Source of the DNA: an uncultured Eubacteriales bacterium
GTDB taxonomy: Bacteria; Bacillota; Clostridia; Oscillospirales; Oscillospiraceae
Direction of reading: 5' to 3'
DNA length: 63,442 nucleotides
Assembly (NCBI GenBank): GCA_900549475.1
Contig: UROF01000013.1
Coordinates: 1 to 63,442 of the forward strand
Under the pieces are notes generated by a model. The model searched no databases, was not told where the DNA came from, and saw only the letters and a list, made by a program, of their open reading frames with translations. Within the stretch, counting starts at the first letter, position 1; the number at the start of each line of letters is the position of its first letter. The position numbers were made by a program, and so were the translations under genes. This document shows, one piece after another, positions 47,983 through 55,883 of the stretch.

Positions 47983-49787
47983 TGCGGGGACATACCAGCC
48001 ATGAAGAACCGGGGAGAGGCCTGCGGGCTATGCCCGGCGTGAAGCAGTCCCGGGGACGCATCCTGTACCGGCTGTGGAAATATATGGGCCGCAGCAGATT
48101 GCTGCTGGTGCTGGCGCTGATCCTGTCCTTTACCAGCAGCCTGCTGTCACTGTACGGCCCAAAACTCTCCGGCGAGGCCATCAATGCCATCGATCTGGGA
48201 ACAGGGAAGGTGAATTTTGCTGTGGTATGGCGGTGCGCGGCGCTGATGGCCGCCTGCTATATCTTCTCAAGCCTCTTTACATTCCTCCTAAATGCGGTAA
48301 TGGTTCGCCTGTCCCGGCGGGTGTCACGCCAGATGCGCCACGATATCTTTGAAAATCTGGCCGCGTTGCCGGTAGGCTTTTTTGACCGCTATCAGACCGG
48401 CGATATCATCAGCGTGGTCACCTATGATGTGGATACCGTGAATCAGTCCATGTCCGCAGATCTGCTGCAGATCCTCCAGAGCGTGGTGACGGTGGTGATG
48501 TCTTTTGTGATGATGCTCACCATCGCCCCGGAGCTGGTGCTGATCTTTGTGGTGACAGTGCCTGCCACAGTGGTGTTCACCAAGTGGCTGGCGGGAAAGG
48601 TGCGTCCTATGTTCCGCCGCCGCAGTGCCAGGCTGGGTGAACTCAATGGCTTTGTGGAGGAGATGCTCTCCGGCCAAAAGACTACCCGGGCCTATGGCCG
48701 GGAGGCGGCGGTACTGGAGAAGTTCGATGAGAAGAACAAGGTGGCGGTGGACGCCTACACGGTGGCGGAGGCATACGGCACCATCACCGGTCCGTCGGTG
48801 AACTTTATCAACAACGTGTCTCTGACCCTGGTGTGTGTGTTCGGCTCCCTGCTGTTCCTCCAGGGAAAGGTGGGACTGGGAGACCTGTCCAGCTTTGTCC
48901 AGTACTCCCGGAAGTTCTCCGGCCCTATCAACGAGGTGGCCAATATCATCTCCGAGCTCCAGAGCGCTTTTGCGGCGGCGGAGCGGGTACTGGCCCTCAT
49001 CGATGCCCAGCCGGAGCCTGCGGATGCCCCCGACGCGGAGACGCTGGGGGAGGTAAAAGGGGATGTGGAGATCCGGAACGTGGATTTCTCCTATCTTCCT
49101 GGCCAGCCCATCATCCACAATTTCAGCCTCCACGCCAAGCCCGGCTCCCTGACGGCTATCGTAGGCCCCACCGGCGCGGGCAAGACCACCATCATCAATC
49201 TCCTCATGCGCTTCTACGATGTGGACGGCGGCGCCATCTATGTGGATGGGAAGGACATCCGTACCATCAAGCGGGATTCTCTCCGCCGGGCCTATACCAT
49301 GGTGCTTCAGGATACCTGGCTGTTCCACGGCACCATCTATGACAACATTGCCTACGGCAAGCCGGGGGCTACCATGGAGGACGTGGTGAAGGCCGCCAAG
49401 GCTGCCCGTATCCACTCCTATATCTCCCGGCTGCCGGAGGGATACAACACCATCCTCTCCGACAACGGCACCAGTATCTCCAAGGGACAGAAACAGCTGC
49501 TCACCATCGCCCGGGCCATGCTGCTGGATGCCCATATGTTGATTCTGGACGAGGCCACCTCCAACGTGGATACCCGGACAGAGCAGGAGATCCAGGCGGC
49601 CATGCGGGAGCTGATGAAGGGCAAGACCTGCTTTGTGATCGCCCACCGGCTGAGTACCATCCGTTCCGCCGACCATATCCTGGTCATGCGGGACGGCCGG
49701 GTGGTGGAGCAGGGTACCCACGACTCCCTCATGGCCCAGGACGGCTTCTACCGACAGCTGTACCTGGCCCAGTTCGAGGCCGCGTAA
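47982..49787 (+). CDS. ABC exporter half-transporter, catalytic ATP-site subunit
   Basis: The 601-residue partner has six helices (about residues 35-330), Walker A GPTGAGKTT, consensus Walker B with Glu (LILDEATSNVD) and switch His (IAHRLST). Its signature motif is degenerate (ISKGQ instead of LSGGQ), the expected complement of the first subunit's altered Walker B and switch residues. Multidrug or lipid export is inferred from the family and MarR control. Followed by a strong terminator. Confidence 0.93.
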   Translation: MRGHTSHEEPGRGLRAMPGVKQSRGRILYRLWKYMGRSRLLLVLALILSFTSSLLSLYGPKLSGEAINAIDLGTGKVNFAVVWRCAALMAACYIFSSLFTFLLNAVMVRLSRRVSRQMRHDIFENLAALPVGFFDRYQTGDIISVVTYDVDTVNQSMSADLLQILQSVVTVVMSFVMMLTIAPELVLIFVVTVPATVVFTKWLAGKVRPMFRRRSARLGELNGFVEEMLSGQKTTRAYGREAAVLEKFDEKNKVAVDAYTVAEAYGTITGPSVNFINNVSLTLVCVFGSLLFLQGKVGLGDLSSFVQYSRKFSGPINEVANIISELQSAFAAAERVLALIDAQPEPADAPDAETLGEVKGDVEIRNVDFSYLPGQPIIHNFSLHAKPGSLTAIVGPTGAGKTTIINLLMRFYDVDGGAIYVDGKDIRTIKRDSLRRAYTMVLQDTWLFHGTIYDNIAYGKPGATMEDVVKAAKAARIHSYISRLPEGYNTILSDNGTSISKGQKQLLTIARAMLLDAHMLILDEATSNVDTRTEQEIQAAMRELMKGKTCFVIAHRLSTIRSADHILVMRDGRVVEQGTHDSLMAQDGFYRQLYLAQFEAA

Positions 49788-49806
49788 CACCCATCGCAGA
49801 CAAAAT

Positions 49807-49845
49807 AAGCCCGCCCCGGAACCACTGGTTCCGGGGCGGGCTTTG
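49807..49845. terminator. bidirectional terminator
   Basis: Arms AAGCCCGCCCCGGAACC and GGTTCCGGGGCGGGCTT with a three-base loop between the convergent exporter and GIY-YIG genes. Confidence 0.9.
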
Positions 49846-49849
49846 TATG

Positions 49850-50119
49850 TTACGTCATGTTGTCGCCGGACGGCACTCTGGTGCTCTCAATCAGGGACAG
49901 CTTCTCCGACCGGCTCAACTGCTTGAGGGCCCACTCCCGCTGCCGGGCCTGGGTGGGGGTATCATAAACCTCCTGGTATACCAGCTCCACCGGAAGGTGG
50001 GATCGGGTGTACTTGCCGCCTCTGCCCGCTTGGTGGGCTGCCAGCCGCCGGGGCAGGTCGTTGGTCCAGCCGGTGTACAACGTGCCGTCGCCGCAGCGGA
50101 GGATATAGACCCAGTTCAT
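49850..50119 (-). CDS. GIY-YIG domain nuclease-like protein
   Basis: The 89-residue product is a minimal GIY-YIG domain of the YhbQ/UPF0213 class: VYILRCGDGTLYTGWTNDLPRRLAAHQAG, with YIL and YTG replacing GIY and YIG, a conserved Arg in the helix and Glu in QREWALKQL. Members have been linked to DNA repair, but the role here is unknown. Its start overlaps the larC stop by four bases, so it is translated with the lar operon. Confidence 0.88.
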   Translation of the reverse strand: MNWVYILRCGDGTLYTGWTNDLPRRLAAHQAGRGGKYTRSHLPVELVYQEVYDTPTQARQREWALKQLSRSEKLSLIESTRVPSGDNMT

Positions 50120-51441
50120 TTGGTTTTTTCAAATGCTTCCCGCACCGTCTCCATAGGGATGCCGTGGGCCCGGGCGGCAGCGGCCAGGTCTTCGTACTCC
50201 GGCTTGCATCTGACGATGCCGAACCCCATTCCAGCCTTGCGGCGGATGGGGCCCCACGCGGTCTCTGCCGTGGGCGGTGCGGGGTCTATCGCCAGAGCGT
50301 ACCGGGAACAGTCTGTCCGCCGCACGCCGAAGGTGGTGGTGTGGCGAAGGATCTCCCTGGCCAGCTTGTCCGCCTCCGCCGGGCGGCACAGGCATGTGAG
50401 CAGTATACCGGGCCGGTTCTTCTTCATCTGGATGGGCTGATAGGACACATCCAGAGCCCCCGCTGCCAGCAGGGCCTCCATAGCGAAGCCCAGAGCCTCT
50501 CCCGTCATGTCGTCGATGTTGGCTTTCAGCTCTGTGACAGCGTCATTGGGACCCTCTGCCCCGCCGCTCTCCTCCAGAAGAAAGGCACGCAGGCAGTTGG
50601 CCCGGGGGAAATCCTTGGTACCGCAGCCGTGGCCGCAGCGGAGAAGCACCCCGGCGGGCATGGGACCGAAGTCCCTGGCAAAGGTTTGCAGCAGAGCCGC
50701 TCCGGTGGGGGTGCACAGCTCCGCGGCAATGTCCCCGGTGGTTACCGGAACCCCCTCCAGAAGGCAGGCGGTGGCAGGAGCCGGTACCGGCAAAAGGCCG
50801 TGAGCGGTGCGGACAGTGCCGCTGCCCACGGTCACCGGCGAGGCCACGATCCGATCCGGGGCAAGCAGGTGAAGCAGAAGGCACACGCCCACTACATCCG
50901 CCACTGCGTCCAGGGCCCCTACCTCGTGGAAGTGGACCTCCTCCACCGGCACACCGTGGGCCCGGGCCTCCGCCTGGGCCAGCCGGTCGTATACCGCTGC
51001 CGCCTGGTCCCGCACCGGCCGGGGCAGAGGCAGCTCCTGAATGATCTGCCGGATGTGGCCGGGGGTGTGGTGATGATGGCTGTGGCTGTGCTCGTGCTGG
51101 TCGTGTTCATGGCCATGATGGTGGTCATGTTCGTGATCATGTTCGTGGTGATGGTCATGTTCGTGATCATGTTCGTGGTGATGGTCATGTTCATGGTCGT
51201 GGCTGTCTCCGGCGGGATGGACCAGGCCGCCATGGCCCTCCTCCTCACCGTGGATCACCACACGCATGTGGGTGCCGGCGATACCCTGGCGGCGGACGCT
51301 CTCCGCCTCCACCGTGAGACCGGGGATCAGGCTGTTCATGGTGTGCAGGAATTGCTCCTTCTCCGGGTACAGCTCGTAGAGAGCGCCCATGAGCATATCC
51401 CCTGCCGCCCCCATGGCGCACTCCAGGTACAGGGTTTTCAT
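50116..51441 (-). CDS. larC: nickel pincer cofactor biosynthesis protein LarC with histidine-rich repeat
   Basis: LarC inserts nickel into the pincer cofactor of lactate racemase-type enzymes, consuming CTP. The 441-residue product begins with family motif MKTLYLECAMGAAGDMLMGAL and carries EVHFHEVGALDAVADVVG, and C-terminal LKANIDDMTGEALG. Residues 81-125 contain 27 histidines, arranged in three ten-residue repeats plus a tail, surely a nickel store. It is one uninterrupted frame, unlike LarC1/LarC2 of Lactiplantibacillus plantarum, which needs frameshifting. The start overlaps the larB stop. Confidence 0.94.
   Translation of the reverse strand: MKTLYLECAMGAAGDMLMGALYELYPEKEQFLHTMNSLIPGLTVEAESVRRQGIAGTHMRVVIHGEEEGHGGLVHPAGDSHDHEHDHHHEHDHEHDHHHEHDHEHDHHHGHEHDQHEHSHSHHHHTPGHIRQIIQELPLPRPVRDQAAAVYDRLAQAEARAHGVPVEEVHFHEVGALDAVADVVGVCLLLHLLAPDRIVASPVTVGSGTVRTAHGLLPVPAPATACLLEGVPVTTGDIAAELCTPTGAALLQTFARDFGPMPAGVLLRCGHGCGTKDFPRANCLRAFLLEESGGAEGPNDAVTELKANIDDMTGEALGFAMEALLAAGALDVSYQPIQMKKNRPGILLTCLCRPAEADKLAREILRHTTTFGVRRTDCSRYALAIDPAPPTAETAWGPIRRKAGMGFGIVRCKPEYEDLAAAARAHGIPMETVREAFEKTK
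51067..51201 (-). repeat. in-frame 30-bp tandem repeat encoding His-rich nickel-binding segment
   Basis: Within larC, three copies of a 30-base unit (51112-51201) encode HDHEHDHHHE twice and HDHEHDHHHG once, followed by a further His-rich stretch. Copy number may vary between strains by slippage in multiples of ten residues. Confidence 0.9.
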
Positions 51442-52202
51442 GCCTCATCCACCCCTTTCATCTGGTTGATCCGGGAGGCCAGAAAGCCCGCCCCAAAGCC
51501 GTTGTCGATGTTCACTACGCTGATACCGCTGGCGCAGGAGTTCAGCATGGCCAAAAGAGCCGCCAGCCCTCCCAGATTGGCCCCGTAGCCTACGCTGGTG
51601 GGTACGGCGATGACAGGGCAGCTCACAAGGCCTCCCACCACACTGGGGAGCGCGCCCTCCATGCCCGCCACGGCGATAATGCACCGGGCCTTCTCCAGGG
51701 TAGGCACCTCGTGGAGCAGCCGGTGGAGACCCGCTACCCCTGCGTCGTAGATGCGGTATACCTTGTTGCCCAGGGCCTCGGCTGTGAGGGCCGCCTCCTC
51801 GCATACCGGCAGGTCGCTGGTGCCGGCGGAAACCACGGCAATGGCCCCCACCTGGGGGTGCTCCGCGGGATTGGCAATAGCCAGCCGGGGAGCGCTGTGG
51901 TACTCGTAGGGGAATTTGCCCCGGAGCTTTGCTTCCTTTTCGGCATCCAGCCGGGTAATGAGAATGTTGCGGCTTCCCCGGTCCATCATGCATTGGACGA
52001 TGCCCTCGATCTGTTCTGCCGTCTTGCCCTGGCCGAAGATCACCTCCGCTGCTCCCTGGCGAAGACTCCGGTGGTGGTCTACCCGGGCATAACCCAGGTC
52101 CTCAAAGGAGGGCAGCCGCTCCAGCCGCTGGGCGGCTGTCTCCGGCAATATATCTCCGGCTCTGACAGCGTTCAGCAGAGCCAGCAACTCGTTTCGTTCC
52201 AT
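51438..52202 (-). CDS. larB: pyridinium-3,5-biscarboxylic acid mononucleotide synthase LarB
   Basis: LarB carboxylates and hydrolyses nicotinic acid adenine dinucleotide to start nickel-pincer cofactor synthesis. The 254-residue product has the PurE-like domain in its C-terminal half (VVSAGTSDLPVCEEAALTAEALG, AGVAGLHRLL, VAGMEGALPSVVGGLV, PTSVGYGANLGGLAALL). Start ATG 52202 (GAGGAG upstream) begins MERNELLALLNAVRAG; a longer frame adds five residues. It is four bases overlapped with larC. Confidence 0.94.
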   Translation of the reverse strand: MERNELLALLNAVRAGDILPETAAQRLERLPSFEDLGYARVDHHRSLRQGAAEVIFGQGKTAEQIEGIVQCMMDRGSRNILITRLDAEKEAKLRGKFPYEYHSAPRLAIANPAEHPQVGAIAVVSAGTSDLPVCEEAALTAEALGNKVYRIYDAGVAGLHRLLHEVPTLEKARCIIAVAGMEGALPSVVGGLVSCPVIAVPTSVGYGANLGGLAALLAMLNSCASGISVVNIDNGFGAGFLASRINQMKGVDEA

Positions 52203-52299
52203 GTCGTCGCTCCTCACTCCGGCGGCTCTGGGCCGCCCGATTCATCCCTCCTAGCATACCGTATCCCCAGCGGCTTGTCAAATAAAAGGGCTTACAGGC

Positions 52300-52440
52300 C
52301 GCCGGAGACTTTGCCCCATCCCCGGCGGCCAGCTGTATCGTTTTCCACCGCAAGGCGGATGCCTTGCGGACAAAAGTTTTGCCCCCGCTTTTTCAAAAGC
52401 GGGCGGGGTCTGGGGCGGCGCCCCAGCAATGGTCCCTGCC
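52300..52440. repeat. GC-rich multi-hairpin intergenic element
   Basis: Three back-to-back palindromes lie between the serpin and larB: CCGCAAGGC/GCCTTGCGG (about 52350-52372), CCCGCTTTT/AAAAGCGGG (about 52384-52406), and GGGGCGGCGCCCC (about 52413-52425). The string around GTCTGGGGCGGCGCCCCAG looks like a dispersed intergenic element of GC-rich gut Clostridia. On the minus strand it lies after the serpin stop, so it probably also ends that transcript. Confidence 0.5.
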
Positions 52441-52452
52441 GGTTGTTTGCCC

Positions 52453-53694
52453 CTACTGCCCGATGTCCATGACGGCCCCCATAAACAGGGGAAGTCCCGT
52501 CTCACAGTGGATCAGGAGACACAGGAAGGGCCGGTCCAGAATGACCTCCCGGCCCACGAAGCAGTCGCCGGCATCCCCTGCTATAAAAGTGGCCGCGGCG
52601 GCTGTGGTTTTCTGCTCGTCCACCGAGAGGAAGGCCTTGTGGAGCACCTGGCTGATGTAGAGCTGGTCATTACCGCAGCTGCCCAGGGCGGAGAAGTCTG
52701 CCCGGCCGGGATCGAAGGCGTCGGTGATGCCCATAGCTGCCAGCGGCTTCGCCAGGGACAGGGTGTCCTCCATCTGGAACTTGGGCAGGGCGGCAGAAAC
52801 CACGCCTTCCTGGATGTTGCTGAGCATATGGCGGAGCTTCTCGCCGGTGAGGGCGGCAGCGTACTGCGTGAGAGACGTCCCCTCCTCCGGCAGCAGGGCC
52901 ACAAAGGCATAGTCACGGCCCTCATAGTACTTGAGAAGCCCCAGGGCATCCTCATCCTCCAGGAAGTAGGACTCTTCGCTGTACATCAGCTCCACCGTCC
53001 GCTCTGTGCCATCCTCTAACGTGAAGGTACCGGGGCAGACCTGGTCCTTTTGATAGACTTCCTCCCACTTCTGTTCAAAGCTCAGGGCGTTGATGAGGCA
53101 AAAGACTGTGGCTTCCGGCAGCTCATCCACCAACTGGGGGATCATACCGTCGGTGCGGGCGTCCACCCAGCGGTTGATGTCCGAAACGGTGGTGCCGTCA
53201 AAGGGGGCCAGATAGATGTCCGGGTCGAAGTAATCGGCGTTGGTCTGGAGAAAGCTCTCCTCCACGGTCAGGTCCTCTGTGTCCCGCAGCCACAGGGAGT
53301 TGGCAATGTTTACCCCGCGCTTCCGGGGAATAGCTTTCTGAAAAGCTGCCAGATACCGGTCCAGATCCTGGATGGTCATACCGAAGGCCTCCTCCAGCTG
53401 CGCAAGGGTATCCCCTTGCGCCCCGTTGGCGGCCATGGCCATGGCGTAGAGCACCGACACCGGGGAGAGGAGAGCGTTGTCCCCGGTGAGGCAGCTCTCC
53501 TGAAACAGTTCCACGCAGAAATCCGTGGCAGCTAGTGCGGAGGATTCGATCAGGGCTCCGTCGGTGTCGATCTCCCGGGCGGAGATGGCTTTGGTGAGAT
53601 CCAGGGCCTGGAGCTGCGGCTCACGGGCGCAGCCGGAAGCAAGGGCTGGGAGCAGCGCCAGAGACAGCAGCAGGGCAGCGATCCTTTTCTTCAT
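52453..53694 (-). CDS. serpin-family protease inhibitor, lipoprotein
   Basis: The 413-residue product has a signal peptide with a lipobox ending at Cys22 (LASGC) and a complete serpin domain. The hinge of the reactive loop, EQKTTAAAAT, has the Thr at P14 and small residues P12-P9 that inhibitory serpins need, and the C-terminal motif DRPFLCLLIHCETGLPLFMG is the serpin signature. The cleavage site falls in GDAGDCF; the P1 residue is ambiguous (Gly, Asp or Cys). Surface display suggests defence against host or bacterial serine or cysteine proteases. Confidence 0.93.
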   Translation of the reverse strand: MKKRIAALLLSLALLPALASGCAREPQLQALDLTKAISAREIDTDGALIESSALAATDFCVELFQESCLTGDNALLSPVSVLYAMAMAANGAQGDTLAQLEEAFGMTIQDLDRYLAAFQKAIPRKRGVNIANSLWLRDTEDLTVEESFLQTNADYFDPDIYLAPFDGTTVSDINRWVDARTDGMIPQLVDELPEATVFCLINALSFEQKWEEVYQKDQVCPGTFTLEDGTERTVELMYSEESYFLEDEDALGLLKYYEGRDYAFVALLPEEGTSLTQYAAALTGEKLRHMLSNIQEGVVSAALPKFQMEDTLSLAKPLAAMGITDAFDPGRADFSALGSCGNDQLYISQVLHKAFLSVDEQKTTAAAATFIAGDAGDCFVGREVILDRPFLCLLIHCETGLPLFMGAVMDIGQ

Positions 53695-53766
53695 CGGTCT
53701 GTCCTCCTTCTATTGCTTTCTGTCTATCAGGACGCAAAGGCAAGGAGGATGTGCCGCCAGAAAGGC

Positions 53767-53810
53767 AAAAGAGGAAGGACACGGAATGGTGCCGTGTCCC
53801 TCCTCTTTTT
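53767..53810 (-). terminator. terminator between larE and serpin
   Basis: Arms AAAAGAGGAAGGACACGG and CCGTGTCCCTCCTCTTTT with one mismatch; A and T runs at both ends. On the minus strand it lies 80 bases after larE, separating it from the serpin unit. Confidence 0.85.
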
Positions 53811-53889
53811 GCAGGGTCAACCAGGGATTGTGAAGCCCTGACAGGGGAAAATCCTATACAATAAGTTTTATTTTGTTCGACAAATACCG

Positions 53890-54648
53890 TTAGGATTCGC
53901 GGCTGGGCCTTGGGACACCATCCAGAACCACCTGTGGAAAGAGATGGCGGAGTTTTTGCGCCAGCTCCGGCAGCTCAGCCGCAGCCCGATCCATCTCCTC
54001 TGAGCGAACCTGGAGCAGGGCGTGGTCCCCCCGCAGCCGCAGCCGGAAATCGGTGTAGCCCAAGTCCATCAAAAGGCCCTCACCCTCCTCTACCCGCCGG
54101 AGATCCTCACGGGTGATGGGAGTACCGGCGGGGATTCGTGTGGCGAGACAGGCGTAGGAGGGCTTGTCCCACAACTTGATCCCTGCCGCCCGGGCCTGGG
54201 AACGGATCTCCTGCTTGGTGATGCCGCACTCCCGCAGAGGAGAGCGGACCCCCAGCTCCCGGAGGGCCCGCATGCCAGGACGGTCCCCTGCGTCGTCGGA
54301 GGCGTTGCTGCCATCCAGGACCAGAGGGAAACCGTCGGCCCGGGCCTGGGCCAGCAGAGCTGTAAAGAGGGCCTGCTTGCAGAAGTAGCACCGGTCCTCC
54401 GGGTTTTCCGCTACCTGGGGAAGGGTCAGTACATCCACCTCCAACACCGTCAGCGCTGCCCCCAGGACGGCGGCGGTGTCCCTGGCATCCTGCAATTCGA
54501 AGGCGGGTTGGAAGGGGGTGCGGACAAAGTAGGCTTGCATGCGAGTCCCATAGCGCAGGGCCTCATGGAGGAGCCAGGCGGAGTCGATGCCGCCGGAAAA
54601 AGCTACGGCACACACCGGGTTGGCGGCAAAAAATTCCGAAATGGTCAT
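53890..54648 (-). CDS. larE: ATP-dependent sacrificial sulfur transferase LarE
   Basis: LarE adds sulfur to the pincer cofactor precursor made by LarB. The 252-residue product has the PP-loop SGGIDSA (about residues 19-25) of N-type ATP pyrophosphatases. It has three conserved cysteines: CYFC (about 87-90) and YACLATRIP (about 165). The three-cysteine set is the form reported to hold an iron-sulfur cluster, which would make the enzyme catalytic rather than sacrificial; that is inference here. larB and larC follow on the same strand beyond the serpin gene. Confidence 0.93.
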   Translation of the reverse strand: MTISEFFAANPVCAVAFSGGIDSAWLLHEALRYGTRMQAYFVRTPFQPAFELQDARDTAAVLGAALTVLEVDVLTLPQVAENPEDRCYFCKQALFTALLAQARADGFPLVLDGSNASDDAGDRPGMRALRELGVRSPLRECGITKQEIRSQARAAGIKLWDKPSYACLATRIPAGTPITREDLRRVEEGEGLLMDLGYTDFRLRLRGDHALLQVRSEEMDRAAAELPELAQKLRHLFPQVVLDGVPRPSRES

Positions 54649-54670
54649 AGAAGGGCCTCCTGGAAAACAA

Positions 54671-54716
54671 GTATCTTTTCTGGTAACAAGATACCGTTCC
54701 CCGGCAGCTTTGTCAA
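54671..54716 (-). promoter_or_regulatory. larE: larE promoter with overlapping inverted repeat
   Basis: Minus-strand TTGACA (54716-54711), 17 bases, TATCTT (54693-54688). Inverted repeat GTATCTT / AAGATAC (arms 54694-54688 and 54677-54671, ten bases apart) overlaps the -10 and start point, a likely operator. Confidence 0.65.
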
Positions 54717-54723
54717 CTGCCCC

Positions 54724-55578
54724 TTACTGCGCTTTTTCCAGTGTACGGACCAAGTCCCGGCCACTCATGTCGTCGGTGACATTATAACGGTTGAGCAGAC
54801 GCAGGGAGGAGGTGTCGCCCCGAACCAACCGGTTGCTTCCGGGGCGGGTGGTGAAGGTGAGGGCAATGCCCTCCTGTTCCAGCAATCGGTCTGCCTCCTC
54901 TGTCCAGTAACCAAAGGGGTAGGCCAGAGCGATAAGCTCTGTGGCCGCCCGCCCCTCCCTTCGCTGCCGGAACTTGGCAAAGTCCTCCCGCAGCACTGCC
55001 TGGTAGGCCTCATCAGATTCCCCCTCCAGAGGAAAAACTCCGTCCCGCCCGCTGTAGCCATAGCTGGCCAGCTGATGGAGGTCGTAGGTATGGGATTGGA
55101 GGTCCAGCACCCCTTTTTTTACCCAGGCTGCCGCCTCTTCGTAGGAGAAACGGGGCGGTGTCAGAGGCTTTCCCGAGTGGACGTAGGTGGATTCCCCCTC
55201 GTTGATGCCGATGACGAACACGGTGGCACACAGTCCCAGGTCCTCCAGAATAGGGGCGGCCATGGTCAGATTACTGGTGTAACCGTCATCCATGGTGATG
55301 AGGACGGACCTGTCCGGAAGGGGCTGCCCATCCTCCACGTAGGCGCGTACCTGTGCCAACGTGACCGCTGTGAAGCCGGCGGCCTTTAGTGCTTCCATCT
55401 GCTCCCGAAATGCTTTGACGGATACCACCGTGTCCTCGTGACTCTCTTGATCAAAATGGTGGTACATCAACACGGACAGAACATGGGTCTGCCCGCGCTG
55501 GTGCAGAATATCCAGTCCCAGCAAAAGCAATAGTACGGCAAGGGCTACAGCGAGCCACTGTTTTCTTTTCAGCTGCAT
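54724..55578 (-). CDS. membrane-anchored polysaccharide deacetylase
   Basis: The 284-residue product has an N-terminal signal anchor (LAVALAVLLLLLGLDIL) and a NodB-type deacetylase domain (LSVLMYHHFDQ, then LITMDDGYTSNLTMAAPIL with the catalytic Asp and metal Asp, LDLQSHTYDLH with metal His residues, and ELIALAYPFGYWTEEADRLL). It may remove acetyl groups from cell-wall or capsule polysaccharide. Start ATG 55578 is chosen because it has GGAGG upstream and begins the membrane anchor; the frame extends further 5' into the promoter. Confidence 0.92.
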   Translation of the reverse strand: MQLKRKQWLAVALAVLLLLLGLDILHQRGQTHVLSVLMYHHFDQESHEDTVVSVKAFREQMEALKAAGFTAVTLAQVRAYVEDGQPLPDRSVLITMDDGYTSNLTMAAPILEDLGLCATVFVIGINEGESTYVHSGKPLTPPRFSYEEAAAWVKKGVLDLQSHTYDLHQLASYGYSGRDGVFPLEGESDEAYQAVLREDFAKFRQRREGRAATELIALAYPFGYWTEEADRLLEQEGIALTFTTRPGSNRLVRGDTSSLRLLNRYNVTDDMSGRDLVRTLEKAQ

Positions 55579-55656
55579 ATGACACCTCCGTTCGTGCTTC
55601 TTCCAGCGGCGGCAATAAGCCTGTAAAGGGCGTGCTCCAGTCAGGGAGCAACTTTC

Positions 55657-55717
55657 AGGTCTACAAATATAGACCTTTTCCTGTAGCCAACATAGCATAT
55701 AGGTCTACAATTGTCAA
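55657..55717 (-). promoter_or_regulatory. promoter with repeated AGGTCTACAA elements
   Basis: Minus-strand TTGACA (55717-55712), 17 bases, TATGTT (55694-55689). A palindrome AGGTCTA-6-TAGACCT (55657-55676) lies just after the start point, and a second AGGTCTACAA (55701-55710) overlaps the spacer. Two sites around the start point suggest a repressor; the TACA core recalls BlaI/MecI-like operators, but no such gene is in the window. Confidence 0.6.
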
Positions 55718-55828
55718 CTCAAATAAAAGGAAGCACAGAGTATACAGGAAGTGTACCCGGAGATAGCCACAGAATTTCCTCTGATTTTTTTCTTTTTGGC
55801 CTCGGATCGGCCTCAAAGCTGTAACAAA

Positions 55829-55861
55829 ACAGGCGGCCCGGATCTCCGGACCGCCTGTTGA
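55829..55861 (-). terminator. terminator after the ECF gene
   Basis: Arms AACAGGCGG and CCGCCTGTT plus inner CCGGA/TCCGG pairs, followed by TTTTGTTAC on the minus strand. Confidence 0.8.
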
Positions 55862-55883
55862 AGAAAACATGGCTGCGAGAGGC

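Noticed and set aside
51067..51201. CRISPR-like short tandem repeat
   Set aside because: Units are contiguous, in frame and code for a His-rich segment; there are no spacers and no cas genes.
50116..51441. Programmed frameshift in larC
   Set aside because: The gene is a single open frame from the canonical N terminus to the canonical C terminus, so no frameshift is required.
50164..51588. 474-residue plus-strand ORF opposite larC, with a Met/Val-rich stretch resembling membrane helices
   Set aside because: The hydrophobic look is the reverse complement of the His-rich repeat of larC; larC has all family motifs.
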